Source of the DNA: Sulfitobacter sediminilitoris
Lineage (GTDB): Bacteria > Pseudomonadota > Alphaproteobacteria > Rhodobacterales > Rhodobacteraceae
Length of the DNA stretch: 64,000 nucleotides
Direction of reading: 5' to 3'
NCBI RefSeq assembly: GCF_010667575.1
Contig: NZ_JAABNT010000011.1
Coordinates: forward strand, 62,001 to 126,000
A program made the position numbers and the translations under genes. Below, piece after piece: positions 45,485 through 54,720 of this stretch. The notes beneath the pieces were generated by a model. It was not told the origin of the DNA. It did not search any database and worked only from the letters and a program-made list of their open reading frames with translations. The stretch's first letter is position 1. The number at the start of each line of letters is the position of its first letter.

Positions 45485-47018
45485 GGGTCTCGCCCTCGAA
45501 ACCATGGCCTGCCATCCAGACCCCCAATTCGGCGGTGGTCAGCTCCCCACGCCCGAATGCAGGCGATAACCGCCCTTCCGAAATCACGTGGATCACATCC
45601 GACAGCGCCGTGATCTCATCTAGGTCTTCCGAGATCAGCAAGACTGCCGCCCCCCGGTCGCGGGCCGCCAGAAGCTGTTCGTGCACATAGGTCAGCGCCC
45701 CGATATCCAAACCGCGCACCGGCTGGTTCGCCAAGACCACATCCGGCGCGGTTTCCAGAACGCGCCCAAGGATCAGTTTTTGCATGTTCCCTCCCGACAG
45801 CAACCTGATCCGCGTCTCCGCCCCCGGACAGCGCACGTCGTACCTCTCGATCACTTTCTGGGTAAAATCCCGCGCCGCGCCCCAGTCCATCCATCCCCGC
45901 CTCGAAAACGGTGGCTTTGCATAAAGCTCCAACACAGCGTTTTCCGTCAGGTCGAAATCCGCGATGGTGCCGGTCTTGTGCCGGTCTTCCGGGATCCGTG
46001 CGATGCCTGCGGCAAGCGCGGCTCGTGGGCTCCAGTCAGATGGCACGCCGTCCTTCAGGCGCAATCTGCCCGACGCCGGGGCAATCAATCCGCCAATCAA
46101 ATCGGCCAGTGCCGCCTGACCGTTGCCCGATACGCCCGCCATCCCAATGATCTGCCCGCCGCGCAACGCCATGTTTGCCGATTTCAGCCCCGGTGCTGCG
46201 CCGCGATCCGGCGTCGAAACACCTTCAAGCGCCACCAGCACCTCACCCGGCGCGGCCTCCCGGACCGCCGGTGGGGGTACTTCCGCACCAACCATCATCT
46301 GCGCCAACTGATGTCTGTCCAAATCCGCTGTGCGTGCCTCGGCCACCAGCTTGCCATGGCGCAGCACCACGACCCGGCTTGAGATTGCGGTGACCTCGTG
46401 CAGCTTGTGACTGATGAAAATCACCGACAATCCGTGCGCCACGGCCTTGCGCATGGTGGCGAACAGATCCTCTGTCTCCTGCGGGGTCAGGACCGCCGTC
46501 GGCTCGTCCAGGATCAGGATCCGCGCGTCCCGATACAGCGCCTTGAGGATTTCCACCCGCTGCCGTTCGCCAACGGTCAGGCTGCCGACGGTTGCATCGG
46601 GGTCCACCCGCAAACCGTAATCCTCGACCAACGCAAGGATGCGCCTGCGTGCCGCCGACCGGCCAAATCCCATACGCCAAAGGGGCTCCGTACCCAGCAC
46701 GATGTTTTCCAGCACCGTCATATTGTCAGCAAGGGTGAAGTGCTGATGCACCATGCCGACCCCTGCCTGCAAAGCGGCCTTGGGCTGACTGGGCGGCAGG
46801 CGTTGGCCAAAGACCTCGACCTCGCCCTCGTCCGCCGTGTAATGGCCAAAGAGGATATTCATCAGCGTGGTCTTGCCTGCGCCGTTTTCCCCAAGCAATG
46901 CAATAACTTCGCCCTTCGCCAGATCAAATGAAATCGCGTCGTTCGCCGTCAGTTTGCCAAACCGTTTTGTGATGGAAGAGAGACGCAGGACAACCTGCGC
47001 CTCATCGGTTTTGGTCAT
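45474..47018 (-). CDS. ABC transporter ATP-binding protein with two ATPase domains, nucleoside type
   Basis: 514-residue fused ATPase. Domain 1 has Walker A GENGAGKTTL near residue 40, signature LTVGERQRVEIL near 146 and Walker B ILILDEPTAVL. Domain 2 has a degenerate Walker A (GVSGNGQAALA near 298), signature LLSGGNMQKLILGR near 408 and VVLANQPVRGLD, so only the first site is likely to bind and cut ATP fully. This asymmetry is normal for the sugar/nucleoside two-domain class. It starts right after the substrate-binding protein stop. Confidence 0.93.
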   Translation of the reverse strand: MTKTDEAQVVLRLSSITKRFGKLTANDAISFDLAKGEVIALLGENGAGKTTLMNILFGHYTADEGEVEVFGQRLPPSQPKAALQAGVGMVHQHFTLADNMTVLENIVLGTEPLWRMGFGRSAARRRILALVEDYGLRVDPDATVGSLTVGERQRVEILKALYRDARILILDEPTAVLTPQETEDLFATMRKAVAHGLSVIFISHKLHEVTAISSRVVVLRHGKLVAEARTADLDRHQLAQMMVGAEVPPPAVREAAPGEVLVALEGVSTPDRGAAPGLKSANMALRGGQIIGMAGVSGNGQAALADLIGGLIAPASGRLRLKDGVPSDWSPRAALAAGIARIPEDRHKTGTIADFDLTENAVLELYAKPPFSRRGWMDWGAARDFTQKVIERYDVRCPGAETRIRLLSGGNMQKLILGRVLETAPDVVLANQPVRGLDIGALTYVHEQLLAARDRGAAVLLISEDLDEITALSDVIHVISEGRLSPAFGRGELTTAELGVWMAGHGFEGETHAA

Positions 47019-48026
47019 TTAAGAAGACTTCGGCTCTTCATCGTTGATCTCGGTGACAAAAGCACCGTCCTTGATCTCCTTGGTGCGCTGCTCGACCAGA
47101 TCAAGCGCCTCTTGCGGGACCTTCCCCTCGAAAGTGCCCAAGGGTGCCAGAGACGATCCGCCTTCTTTCATGAAGGAATAGACGCCGTAATCAGCCGCCT
47201 TGAATTCGCCTGCCTTGACTGCGGCAATCGCCGCGTCCAGCGTTGGCTCAAAATGCCAGATGGCTGAGGCGACAACGGTTTCAGGATAGTCAGCTTGCGT
47301 GTCGATCACGTTGCCAATGGCAAGAATGCCTTTTTCCTGTGCTGCATCCGACACGCCGAAACGCTCAGCATACAGAAGGTCAGCACCGTTTTCGATCATC
47401 GCGAAAGCCGTCTCCTTGGCCTTGGGCGGATCGAACCACGACCCGATAAAGCTGACCTGGAATGTGATATCGGGCTTCATCTCTGCCGCGCCTGCCATGA
47501 AGGCGTGCATCAGGCGGTTCACTTCGGGAATGGGGAAACCGCCGACCATGCCGATGTTTCCGCTCTCCGTCATCGCACCTGCGATAATCCCGGACAGGTA
47601 CGCCGCATCCTGGATGTAGTTGTCGAAGACCGCAAAATTGGGCAGTGCCGCGTCTTCCTTGAACGACGACCCCATCAGGAATGCGACATCAGGATAATCG
47701 GCCGCCACTTCACGCGCTTCCTGTTCAGCGCCAAAGACTTCACCGATGATCAGCGTGTTGCCGGCCTCGGCATATTCACGCATGACGCGGGCATAATCTG
47801 TATTGGCGACATTTTCGGTGAAGGTGTATTCAATATCACCGCGCGCCTGAGCGGTTTCCGCCGCCTTATGAATGCGGCTGACCCACTGCTGTTCAACGGG
47901 GACCGTGTAGATCCCGGCGACCTTGATCGGATCGGCGGCCAATGCCATCTTTGGCAGTGTTGCGGCCCCTGCCAGCATGGCAGCCGTGCCAAGCAAACGG
48001 CGGCGTGTTAGTGTAGTTTGCGTCAT
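47019..48026 (-). CDS. BMP family substrate-binding protein
   Basis: 335-residue periplasmic binding protein. The N-terminus has a twin-arginine-like signal (TTLTRRRLLGTAAMLAGAATLPKMALA). The mature part starts ADPIKVAGIYTVPVEQQWVSRIHKA, the start of the BMP (basic membrane protein/Med) fold; GNIGMVGGFPIPEVNRLMHAFMAG near 160 and ADLLYAERFGVSDAAQEKGILAIGN near 215 are typical. Family members bind nucleosides or purines. First gene of the operon BMP-ATPase-permease-permease-deaminase. Confidence 0.92.
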   Translation of the reverse strand: MTQTTLTRRRLLGTAAMLAGAATLPKMALAADPIKVAGIYTVPVEQQWVSRIHKAAETAQARGDIEYTFTENVANTDYARVMREYAEAGNTLIIGEVFGAEQEAREVAADYPDVAFLMGSSFKEDAALPNFAVFDNYIQDAAYLSGIIAGAMTESGNIGMVGGFPIPEVNRLMHAFMAGAAEMKPDITFQVSFIGSWFDPPKAKETAFAMIENGADLLYAERFGVSDAAQEKGILAIGNVIDTQADYPETVVASAIWHFEPTLDAAIAAVKAGEFKAADYGVYSFMKEGGSSLAPLGTFEGKVPQEALDLVEQRTKEIKDGAFVTEINDEEPKSS

Positions 48027-48122
48027 GATGACCCCCTGAGTGTTGTTCGCCGCTGATCGTTCGGCAGGAGACCAGATGAGTCAAGACAAGCCAGTCCTTT
48101 TCCGCGATAATGCCTGAATAGG

Positions 48123-48173
48123 GGTGGGCAGTGCGCCCACCTTACAGGCGATACAACCCTAAGGTGGGCGCAC
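48123..48173. repeat. Inverted repeat element between BMP and aminotransferase genes
   Basis: GGTGGGC-AGTGC-GCCCACC (48123-48141), and a 14-base perfect inverted repeat GTGCGCCCACCTTA (48131-48144) with TAAGGTGGGCGCAC (48160-48173). These alternatives share bases, so two exclusive hairpins are possible. It resembles the GC-rich hairpins after sucD and sucB in layout and is probably a member of a dispersed intergenic family. Confidence 0.6.
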
Positions 48174-48198
48174 CGTCCACAAAGACCAGGAGACACAC

Positions 48199-49536
48199 AT
48201 GAGCCACGTCTTGCGCCGCACCCTGACCGGAGATCAGCCCGTCATCGTCAAGGGCGAAGGATCCTACCTGATCGACAGCACCGGCAAACGGTATCTGGAC
48301 GCTTGTGGCGGTGCGGCTGTGTCCAGTCTGGGGCATGACAATGTCCGCGTCCGCGAGGCAATCGCCAAGCAGATGGAAACGCTCAGCTTTGCGCACACGG
48401 GACTTTTCACCAATGAACCGGCGGAGACCCTGGCCGACTACCTGATCGAGCATGCCCCTGATGGCACCGGCGAAGGACGCGTAATGTATCTGGGTAGCGG
48501 GTCCGAGGCGATGGAAGCCGCGCTGAAACTGGCCCGTCAGTACCACGTTGAACGCGGCGATACCGGTCGGCGGCACATCATCGCGCGGATGCCAAGCTAT
48601 CACGGCAACACACTGGGCGCCTTGGCCGTCAGTGGCCACGCGGGTCGCCGCGCCCCCTTCGCGCCGCTGTTGATTGATGTCGAACACATCGACGCCGCCT
48701 ATGCCTACCGCTTTCAGCGCGACGGTGAGAGCGAAGCAGATTTCGCCCTGCGCATGGCAAACCAGCTTGAAGAGCGGGTACAGAAACTGGGGCCGGAAAC
48801 GGTCGCGGCATTTGTCGCCGAGCCTGTTGTCGGCGCATCGCTCGGTTCGCAACCGGCGCCTGCCGGGTATTTCAAACGCATCCGCGAGATCTGCGACACG
48901 CACGGCATTCTCTATATCGCTGATGAAGTGATGTGCGGCATGGGCCGCACCGGAAGCCTTTTTGCGCTGGAACAGGAGGGCATCGCAGCGGATATCACCA
49001 CGATGGCCAAGGGCCTTGGCGCCGGATACCAGCCTATCGCCGCCGTGATGGCCTCCGAAAAAGTGGTGAACGCGATCCTTGCCGGGTCAGGCAAGCTGTG
49101 GAACGGACACACTTACATGAGCCACGCTGTGGCCACCGCAGGAGCAATGGCAGTCATGCGCGAGATTGAGGACCGCAATCTGCTGAGCGAGGTCCGGCGA
49201 TTGGGCGACCGCCTGTCATCGGGCCTGCGCGCACGTCTTGGGCAGCATCCGCATGTCGGTGATATTCGCGGACGGGGCCTTTTCTGGACGGCTGAGGTCG
49301 TGGCGGACCGGGACACTAAAGAACCGTTCGATGTGAAACTGAACATGGCGGGCCGCATCCTTAACACGGGAAAAGACGCAGGGGTGATATGCTATCCGTC
49401 ACAGGGCTGTGCGGACGGCACATCAGGGGATCACGTCTTGCTGGCCCCTTGTTTCACGTCAACGGACGCAGAGATCGACACCATTGTCGATGTCATGGCC
49501 ACAACGATTGAGACAGAAACAGCGAAGGCTGCTTAG
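48199..49536 (+). CDS. Class III (aspartate family) aminotransferase, substrate unknown
   Basis: 445-residue PLP enzyme. GEGSYLIDSTGKRYLDACGGAA near residue 20, GSGSEAMEAALKLARQYH near 98, and SYHGNTLGALAVSG near 133 are class III hallmarks. ILYIADEVMCGMGRTGSLFA near 238 carries the PLP Asp, and the Schiff-base Lys lies in TTMAKGLGAGYQP near 273. Members use omega-amino acids, diamines or 4-aminobutyrate; nothing nearby fixes the substrate. Preceded by an inverted repeat and AGGAG-type ribosome site. Confidence 0.88.
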   Translation: MSHVLRRTLTGDQPVIVKGEGSYLIDSTGKRYLDACGGAAVSSLGHDNVRVREAIAKQMETLSFAHTGLFTNEPAETLADYLIEHAPDGTGEGRVMYLGSGSEAMEAALKLARQYHVERGDTGRRHIIARMPSYHGNTLGALAVSGHAGRRAPFAPLLIDVEHIDAAYAYRFQRDGESEADFALRMANQLEERVQKLGPETVAAFVAEPVVGASLGSQPAPAGYFKRIREICDTHGILYIADEVMCGMGRTGSLFALEQEGIAADITTMAKGLGAGYQPIAAVMASEKVVNAILAGSGKLWNGHTYMSHAVATAGAMAVMREIEDRNLLSEVRRLGDRLSSGLRARLGQHPHVGDIRGRGLFWTAEVVADRDTKEPFDVKLNMAGRILNTGKDAGVICYPSQGCADGTSGDHVLLAPCFTSTDAEIDTIVDVMATTIETETAKAA

Positions 49537-49613
49537 ACAGTCTGTCGTCCTGAGTATAGCAAATATGTCGTGGACATTCGCCTCTCTCTGGCCGCGTGCA
49601 ATGCCCTCACCGC

Positions 49614-50288
49614 TCAGCTATCGGCTGACAGCTTTTCGTTCAGCAGGTTTCGAAGCGGTGAGACCGCCTCGAAATGCCGACGAACTGCTGACATCAATCC
49701 ACCCTCGGTCTCTCGCCAGCTGTTATCCATCTTCTGTTGCAAGATCAGATTCTTGCGCTTCAATAGCTCAGCATAGGGATGCGCTGGGTCATAGGGTTTG
49801 GGCACCCGCTTCAATGGCTCAGCGCCCCAGGAAGAGAACTCCATTCCAGTCGCAGTAATCGCGTTTTGCAGTTGATCCCCCCAATGATCCACAAAGGCCC
49901 TGAACCGGGCCAGCGTCTGCCCCTTTATTTCAGTCAGGCCAAAACCCACCGTCATATCTCCGGGCTCCGTCCCGAAGAAATAGACCGGGGCAAAGGGACC
50001 TGCATCCGCCAGTGACCACAGCATATGCAGATGGGTTTTGAACGGCGTCTTGTCCTTGGAAAAGCGTACATCGCGGTAGATGCGAAAAACCTTCGGTTTC
50101 ATGGCGCGCCCCACGATGCGGCTGAGGTCATCTGCCATCAGATCGGCAAGGAACTCGGCCGGCTTCTTGATATTTTCGTTGTAGTGGTCCTTGCGCAAAT
50201 CGAACCACTCCTTTGTATTGTTCTTCTTCAACTCGGCAAAGAATGCGTTGCTGTCGTCGATCATCTGCGTGAAACCGTCTGTGGTCAT
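49614..50288 (-). CDS. DUF2461/TIGR02453 family protein
   Basis: 224 residues from ATG 50288 (MTTDGFTQMIDDSNAFFAEL). Family motifs are LKKNNTKEWFDLRKDHYNENI near residue 20, FRIYRDVRFSKDKTPFKTHL near 68 (conserved basic residues), VYFFGTEPGDMTVGFG near 102 and PKPYDPAHPYAELLKRKNL near 165. Cytosolic by absence of signal. No function is known for the family. It is convergent with the aminotransferase gene. Confidence 0.88.
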   Translation of the reverse strand: MTTDGFTQMIDDSNAFFAELKKNNTKEWFDLRKDHYNENIKKPAEFLADLMADDLSRIVGRAMKPKVFRIYRDVRFSKDKTPFKTHLHMLWSLADAGPFAPVYFFGTEPGDMTVGFGLTEIKGQTLARFRAFVDHWGDQLQNAITATGMEFSSWGAEPLKRVPKPYDPAHPYAELLKRKNLILQQKMDNSWRETEGGLMSAVRRHFEAVSPLRNLLNEKLSADS

Positions 50289-50404
50289 ATCGGATACCTT
50301 TTCGGTGGGCCGAACCCAGCCTAGCACCAGCCCGCAATTTCACGAAGGCTTCTGAACAGGGCGGTGTTAGAATAGGCCGAGACGGATCAGGGGAGGAGAC
50401 GTGC

Positions 50405-51124
50405 ATGAGAAGCCTTGTGGTCGGATTGATGCTGTCCTTGACAGCAGCTTCAGGAGGGGCGCAGATACCGCCATCGGCCACGCAGATCGCGCGGTACGAT
50501 GGATTGCACCTTGCCGCATATCAGGGGGCCGTGTCTGAAATCGCGCGGCTTTCTGCATCAGGTGCGGATGTGAATGCGCGGGACACTGCCGGACGTACCC
50601 CGGCACATGTGGCGGCATTTGCCTCGCAGGACGCGGCGCTGCGGGCACTGGCAGAAGCCGGGGCGGACATGAATGCGCTGGAAAACCGTGCCTACGATGT
50701 CGTGACCATCGCGGCGGTGGCGAATGATCCAGAGCTGATGTCGCTGGCCATCGCCCTCGGCAACCGGCATGACCTGATCACCAGTGTTTACGACGGCACC
50801 GCGCTGATCGCCGCTGCGCATGTCGGCCATGCCGAAGTGGTGCGCCGTCTGATCGCAGCGGGCGCACCACTCGATCACGTGAACAACCTTGGCTGGACCG
50901 CGCTGATGGAGGCGGTGGTGCTGGGCGATGGCGGGCCGGATCATCTGGCTTGCGTGCAGGCGCTTGTGGCGGCGGGTGCGGATGTGTCGATCCCCGATAG
51001 TAAAGGTGCCACGCCACTGCAACAAGCGGAGCAGCGGGGCTACACGGAAATCGCCAAGATCCTTCGTTCGGCTGGCTACGAGCCCAATTCTCTTGCAAGA
51101 GAATTGGCAAGACTATTGCAATAG
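50405..51124 (+). CDS. Secreted ankyrin-repeat protein
   Basis: 239-residue exported protein. Signal peptide MRSLVVGLMLSLTAASGGAQ, then about five ankyrin repeats from residue 35 to 225: HLAAYQGAVSEIARLSASGADVNA, TPAHVAAFASQDAALRALAEAGADMNA, a less regular third, TALIAAAHVGHAEVVRRLIAAGAPLD, and TALMEAVVLGDGG...LVAAGADVS. The last 14 codons (EPNSLARELARLLQ) are coded by two long DNA palindromes, so the tail is probably set by the terminator structure. Periplasmic protein-protein contact is the likely role. Confidence 0.88.
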   Translation: MRSLVVGLMLSLTAASGGAQIPPSATQIARYDGLHLAAYQGAVSEIARLSASGADVNARDTAGRTPAHVAAFASQDAALRALAEAGADMNALENRAYDVVTIAAVANDPELMSLAIALGNRHDLITSVYDGTALIAAAHVGHAEVVRRLIAAGAPLDHVNNLGWTALMEAVVLGDGGPDHLACVQALVAAGADVSIPDSKGATPLQQAEQRGYTEIAKILRSAGYEPNSLARELARLLQ

Positions 51125-51128
51125 TCTT
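51084..51128. terminator. Two adjacent perfect palindromes at a convergent gene junction
   Basis: A 24-bp palindrome at 51084-51107 (centre CTCTTGCAAGAG) and a 20-bp palindrome AAGACTATTGCAATAGTCTT at 51109-51128, one base apart. The second continues to TTTT on the plus strand, making a bidirectional terminator candidate between the ankyrin gene and nrdJ. Both have the core TTGCAA. They overlap the last 14 codons and the stop of the ankyrin gene. Confidence 0.65.
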
Positions 51129-51135
51129 TTGCGCC

Positions 51136-53403
51136 CTACCCGCATTTCGAATGCCCACAAGACCCACAGGTCATGCACCCTTCGACCATGCGCATGTCAA
51201 ACTGCCCGCAGGAAGGACATGCCTTGCCGCGTGGCGTGTCCAGTCCGACGACCTGACGCTGTGGATCGGTCTTCAGTCCCATCCCCTCGCCTGCGATGAA
51301 ACCTGTCGCGATCATGTGCTGTTCGATCACGCCGCCGATGGCCGCAAGGATCGAGGGGATATATTTCCCCTGCATCCACGCCCCGCCGCGCGGGTCAAAG
51401 ACGGCCTTGAGTTCTTCAACCACAAAGGACACGTCCCCACCCCGCCGGAACACCGCCGAAATCATCCGCGTCAGCGCCACCGTCCATGCGAAATGTTCCA
51501 TGTTTTTGGAGTTGATGAAGACCTCGAAGGGACGGCGGTGACCGTTCAACACGATGTCGTTGATCGTGATGTAAAGCGCATGTTCGCTGTCCGGCCATTT
51601 AACCTTGTAGGTATTGCCCTCCAGCTCCTGCGGACGGTCCAGCGGTTCGGACATATAAACAACCTCGCCGCCTTCAGCGACCGGCACCGGCTTGTCAGCC
51701 TTGGTGTCCTCAGAAACGGACAGAACCGACCCGGTGACATCGTTCGGCCGATACGTCGTGCATCCCTTGCAGCCTGTATCCCAGGCCTCCATGTAGACAT
51801 CCTTGAACGCGTCAAAGCTGATGTCTTCGGGGCAGTTGATGGTTTTTGAAATAGAAGAATCCACCCACTTCTGCGCTGCCGCCTGCATCTTGACATGCGC
51901 CAGCGGGGCAAGCGTCTGGGCGTTAACGAAATAGTCGGGCAGTTCCCGGTCGCCGAACTTGTCGCGCCACATCTGAACGGCGTAATCAACCACCTCTTCC
52001 TCGGTCCGCGAGCCGTCCTTTTGCAGCACCTTGCGGGTGTAGGCATACGCGAACACTGGCTCGATCCCGGAAGACACGTTCCCGGCATAAAGGCTGATCG
52101 TCCCAGTCGGTGCGATCGACGTCAGAAGGGCGTTGCGGATACCCTGTGCGCGGATCGCCTCGCGCACGTCGTCATCCATCTGCTGCATGTTGCCAGAGGC
52201 CAGATACGCCTCGGCATCGAAAAGCGGGAACGCGCCCTTTTCCTTGGCCAGTTCCACCGACGCCAGATAGGACGCCCGCGCAATCGCTTTAAGCCATGCT
52301 TCTGTTTGCGCCGCCGCCTCATCCGACCCATACCGCAGACCCAGCATCAGCAGCGCATCCGCCAAACCGGTCACACCCAGACCGATGCGGCGCTTGGCCT
52401 TCGCCTCTTGCGCCTGCGCCTCAAGCGGAAATTTCGACACGTCAACAACGTTGTCCATCATCCGCACCGCTGTCGCCACAAGATCTTGCAGCGCGGTCTC
52501 ATCCAGTTCAGCGTTCTCTTCAAACGGATTTGCGACCAGCCGCGCCAGATTGATCGACCCCAGCAAGCACGCCCCGTAAGGCGGCAGCGGTTGTTCTCCA
52601 CAGGGGTTCGTCGCCGCGATGGTCTCGCAATAGCTCAGGTTGTTCGCCTTGTTGATCCGGTCGATGAAAATCACCCCCGGTTCGGCGTAATCATAGGTCG
52701 CCTGCATGATCTTGTTCCACAGATCACGCGCTTCGACCGTGTGATATACCTTGTCATCGAACACCAGCTCCCATGGGCCATCGGCCTTGACCGCTTCCAT
52801 GAAAGCGTCGGTGATCAGCACCGACATGTTGAACATGCGCAGCCGCGCAGGGTCTGATTTGGCCGTGATGAAGTCGAAGATATCCGGGTGATCGCAGCGC
52901 ATCGTCGCCATCATCGCGCCGCGACGGGATCCCGCTGACATGATCGTGCGGCACATGGCGTCCCAGACGTCCATAAAGCTGAGGGGGCCGGATGCGTCCG
53001 CGCTGACGCCCTTCACATCGGCACCCTTCGGGCGGATCGTGCTGAAATCATACCCGATCCCGCCGCCCTGCTGCATGGTCAGCGCCGCCTCTCTCAGCAT
53101 GTCGAAAATGCCGCCCATGCTGTCGGGGACCGTACCCATCACGAAACAGTTGAACAGCGTCACGGACCGTGCGGTTCCGGCACCGGCAGTGATCCGCCCC
53201 GCAGGCAGGTATTTGAAGTCTTCCAGCGCCTCGTAAAACCGCTCTTCCCAGTGTTTGGGGTCCTTCTCAACCTGCGCCAGATCACGCGCGATACGCCGCC
53301 ACGTGTCCTCGACCGTGACGTCGTTGGGCGTGCCGTCGGGCTGCTTGAAGCGGTACTTCATATCCCAGATCTGTTCAGCGATTGGGGCGGCAAAGCGGGA
53401 CAT
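51136..53403 (-). CDS. nrdJ: Adenosylcobalamin-dependent (class II) ribonucleoside-diphosphate reductase
   Basis: 755-residue cytosolic enzyme making deoxyribonucleotides with a cobalamin radical, so it works with or without oxygen. Start ATG 53403 begins MSRFAAPIAEQIWDMKY; upstream frame is ignored. Redox Cys86 lies in VTLFNCFVMG, the active-site loop is TNPCGEQPLPPYGACLLGSINLA near 275, and SIAPTGTISL near 440 belongs to the barrel. The C-terminal Cys cluster ACPSCGQF...EGCMTCGSCGHSKCG likely serves as redox tail or metal site. No cobalamin riboswitch is evident in the 160 bases before it. Confidence 0.95.
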   Translation of the reverse strand: MSRFAAPIAEQIWDMKYRFKQPDGTPNDVTVEDTWRRIARDLAQVEKDPKHWEERFYEALEDFKYLPAGRITAGAGTARSVTLFNCFVMGTVPDSMGGIFDMLREAALTMQQGGGIGYDFSTIRPKGADVKGVSADASGPLSFMDVWDAMCRTIMSAGSRRGAMMATMRCDHPDIFDFITAKSDPARLRMFNMSVLITDAFMEAVKADGPWELVFDDKVYHTVEARDLWNKIMQATYDYAEPGVIFIDRINKANNLSYCETIAATNPCGEQPLPPYGACLLGSINLARLVANPFEENAELDETALQDLVATAVRMMDNVVDVSKFPLEAQAQEAKAKRRIGLGVTGLADALLMLGLRYGSDEAAAQTEAWLKAIARASYLASVELAKEKGAFPLFDAEAYLASGNMQQMDDDVREAIRAQGIRNALLTSIAPTGTISLYAGNVSSGIEPVFAYAYTRKVLQKDGSRTEEEVVDYAVQMWRDKFGDRELPDYFVNAQTLAPLAHVKMQAAAQKWVDSSISKTINCPEDISFDAFKDVYMEAWDTGCKGCTTYRPNDVTGSVLSVSEDTKADKPVPVAEGGEVVYMSEPLDRPQELEGNTYKVKWPDSEHALYITINDIVLNGHRRPFEVFINSKNMEHFAWTVALTRMISAVFRRGGDVSFVVEELKAVFDPRGGAWMQGKYIPSILAAIGGVIEQHMIATGFIAGEGMGLKTDPQRQVVGLDTPRGKACPSCGQFDMRMVEGCMTCGSCGHSKCG

Positions 53404-53569
53404 GTCGATTCTTTCGGTAGATGCAGGAAGGTTGCAAAGATAGCAAGAATTCCGCGCGCTGGCTATGAGAAAACCTGCGCCATACCACCACACTTTGATT
53501 ATGCCTGCGGACAAGCTACCTTATGTCGTGGATCAGGGGTGAGTCTGTGGATATGTCAGTGGGTAAGTG

Positions 53570-54001
53570 ATGGGCAAGTGCGTTAACCTGATCAAGCTGA
53601 GCGTCGGCACCGAAAGCGTCGAGCAGTTGCAGGAATGGCAGCAGTATCGTTCCAAGCAGATCGAGGACGGACATTACTATCATGTCACCCGCATGTGGCC
53701 CAAACGTGAGGCCGAAGTGCTGAATGGCGGGTCGATCTACTGGGTGATCAAGGGCGAAGTGCAGGCTCGCCAGCGCGTGCTGGAGTTCCGTGAACGGATT
53801 GGACAGGACGGCATCCGGCGTTGCGCAATCATGCTGGATCCCGAAATCGTCCGCGTGACCCCGTCACTCAAACGCCCCTTTCAGGGCTGGCGATATCTTG
53901 ATCCAGCGGATGCGCCAATGGACCTGCCGATGGGCCGCAAGAATGAGGCGGCGTTGCCCGCAGATTTGAACAGAGCCTTGGCGGAAATCGGCGTGCTCTG
54001 A
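53570..54001 (+). CDS. DUF1489 family protein
   Basis: 143 residues from ATG 53570 (a GTG one codon earlier is also in frame). Family pattern: CVNLIKLSVGTESVEQLQEW at the N-terminus, YHVTRMWPKREAEVLNGGSIYWVIKG near residue 37, and PFQGWRYLDPADAPMDL near 105. Soluble, no signal peptide. It is an alphaproteobacterial family of unknown role that often sits by housekeeping genes. It is divergent from nrdJ and convergent with hisG. Confidence 0.85.
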   Translation: MGKCVNLIKLSVGTESVEQLQEWQQYRSKQIEDGHYYHVTRMWPKREAEVLNGGSIYWVIKGEVQARQRVLEFRERIGQDGIRRCAIMLDPEIVRVTPSLKRPFQGWRYLDPADAPMDLPMGRKNEAALPADLNRALAEIGVL

Positions 54002-54027
54002 CGCTCCGCTACCAGCGCGTCCTCAGC

Positions 54028-54720
54028 CTATGAAAACAGTTTCTCGTTCAGCGCATTCAGGGTCGCACGCGCTTCCTTGTCGATCTCGGCTGTTCTGCTG
54101 CGCCAAAGCGTCGCTTGCGATTGCAGGATCAGACCGTCGCTCAACACCTTGAGATGGTTCGCGCGCAGGGTTTCACCGCTTGACGTGATGTCCGCGATTG
54201 CCTCGGCGGTTTCATTTGCCACCGTGCCTTCGGTAGCACCCTGACTGTCCACCAAGGCATAATCAGCAACCCCATGTTGACGCAGGAATTCCCGCACCAG
54301 CCGGTGATATTTCGTGGCAATCCGCATCCGGAACCCGTGGCGTGCCCGGAACGCCGCCGCAGCCGCATCCAGATCATCCAAGGTATCGACGTCAATCCAC
54401 GCCTGCGGCACGGCGAGGATCAGATCGGCATGGCCGAAATTCAGCTCGGCCAACGGCTCCACCAACTGATCCCACAGCGCCAGCTTTTCCTGCACCAGAT
54501 CGGTGCCCGTCACGCCCAGATGGATGCGCCCCGCCGCCAGTTCGCGTGGAATTTCACCCGCCGACAGCAGGATCAGGTTGACATTGTCGATCCCGTCGAC
54601 ACGGCCTGCATATTCGCGCTCTGATCCGGTGCGCTGCAACTGCACGCCGCGCTGCCCGAACCAGTCAAAAGTCTTTTCCATCAGCCGTCCCTTGGACGGC
54701 ACGCCCAGCTTCAGCATCAT
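54028..54720 (-). CDS. hisG: ATP phosphoribosyltransferase, short form
   Basis: First step of histidine synthesis, joining ATP and PRPP. 230 residues means the short form, which needs HisZ; hisZ lies directly upstream. LGVPSKGRLMEKTFDWF at the N-terminus, GRIHLGVTGTDLVQE near 66, and the PRPP loop region DSQGATEGTVANETAEAIADI near 158 are intact. Start overlaps the hisZ stop by four bases. Last gene of hisS-hisZ-hisG. Confidence 0.95.
   Translation of the reverse strand: MMLKLGVPSKGRLMEKTFDWFGQRGVQLQRTGSEREYAGRVDGIDNVNLILLSAGEIPRELAAGRIHLGVTGTDLVQEKLALWDQLVEPLAELNFGHADLILAVPQAWIDVDTLDDLDAAAAAFRARHGFRMRIATKYHRLVREFLRQHGVADYALVDSQGATEGTVANETAEAIADITSSGETLRANHLKVLSDGLILQSQATLWRSRTAEIDKEARATLNALNEKLFS

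Noticed and set aside
45474..47018. Second ATPase domain of the nucleoside transporter as a damaged domain
   Set aside because: A degenerate Walker A in the second half is normal for this two-domain ATPase class, so it is not decay.
53404..53566. Cobalamin riboswitch before nrdJ
   Set aside because: The gap is about 160 bases and shows no B12-box-like sequence or long multistem fold; class II reductases use cobalamin but are not usually switched by it.
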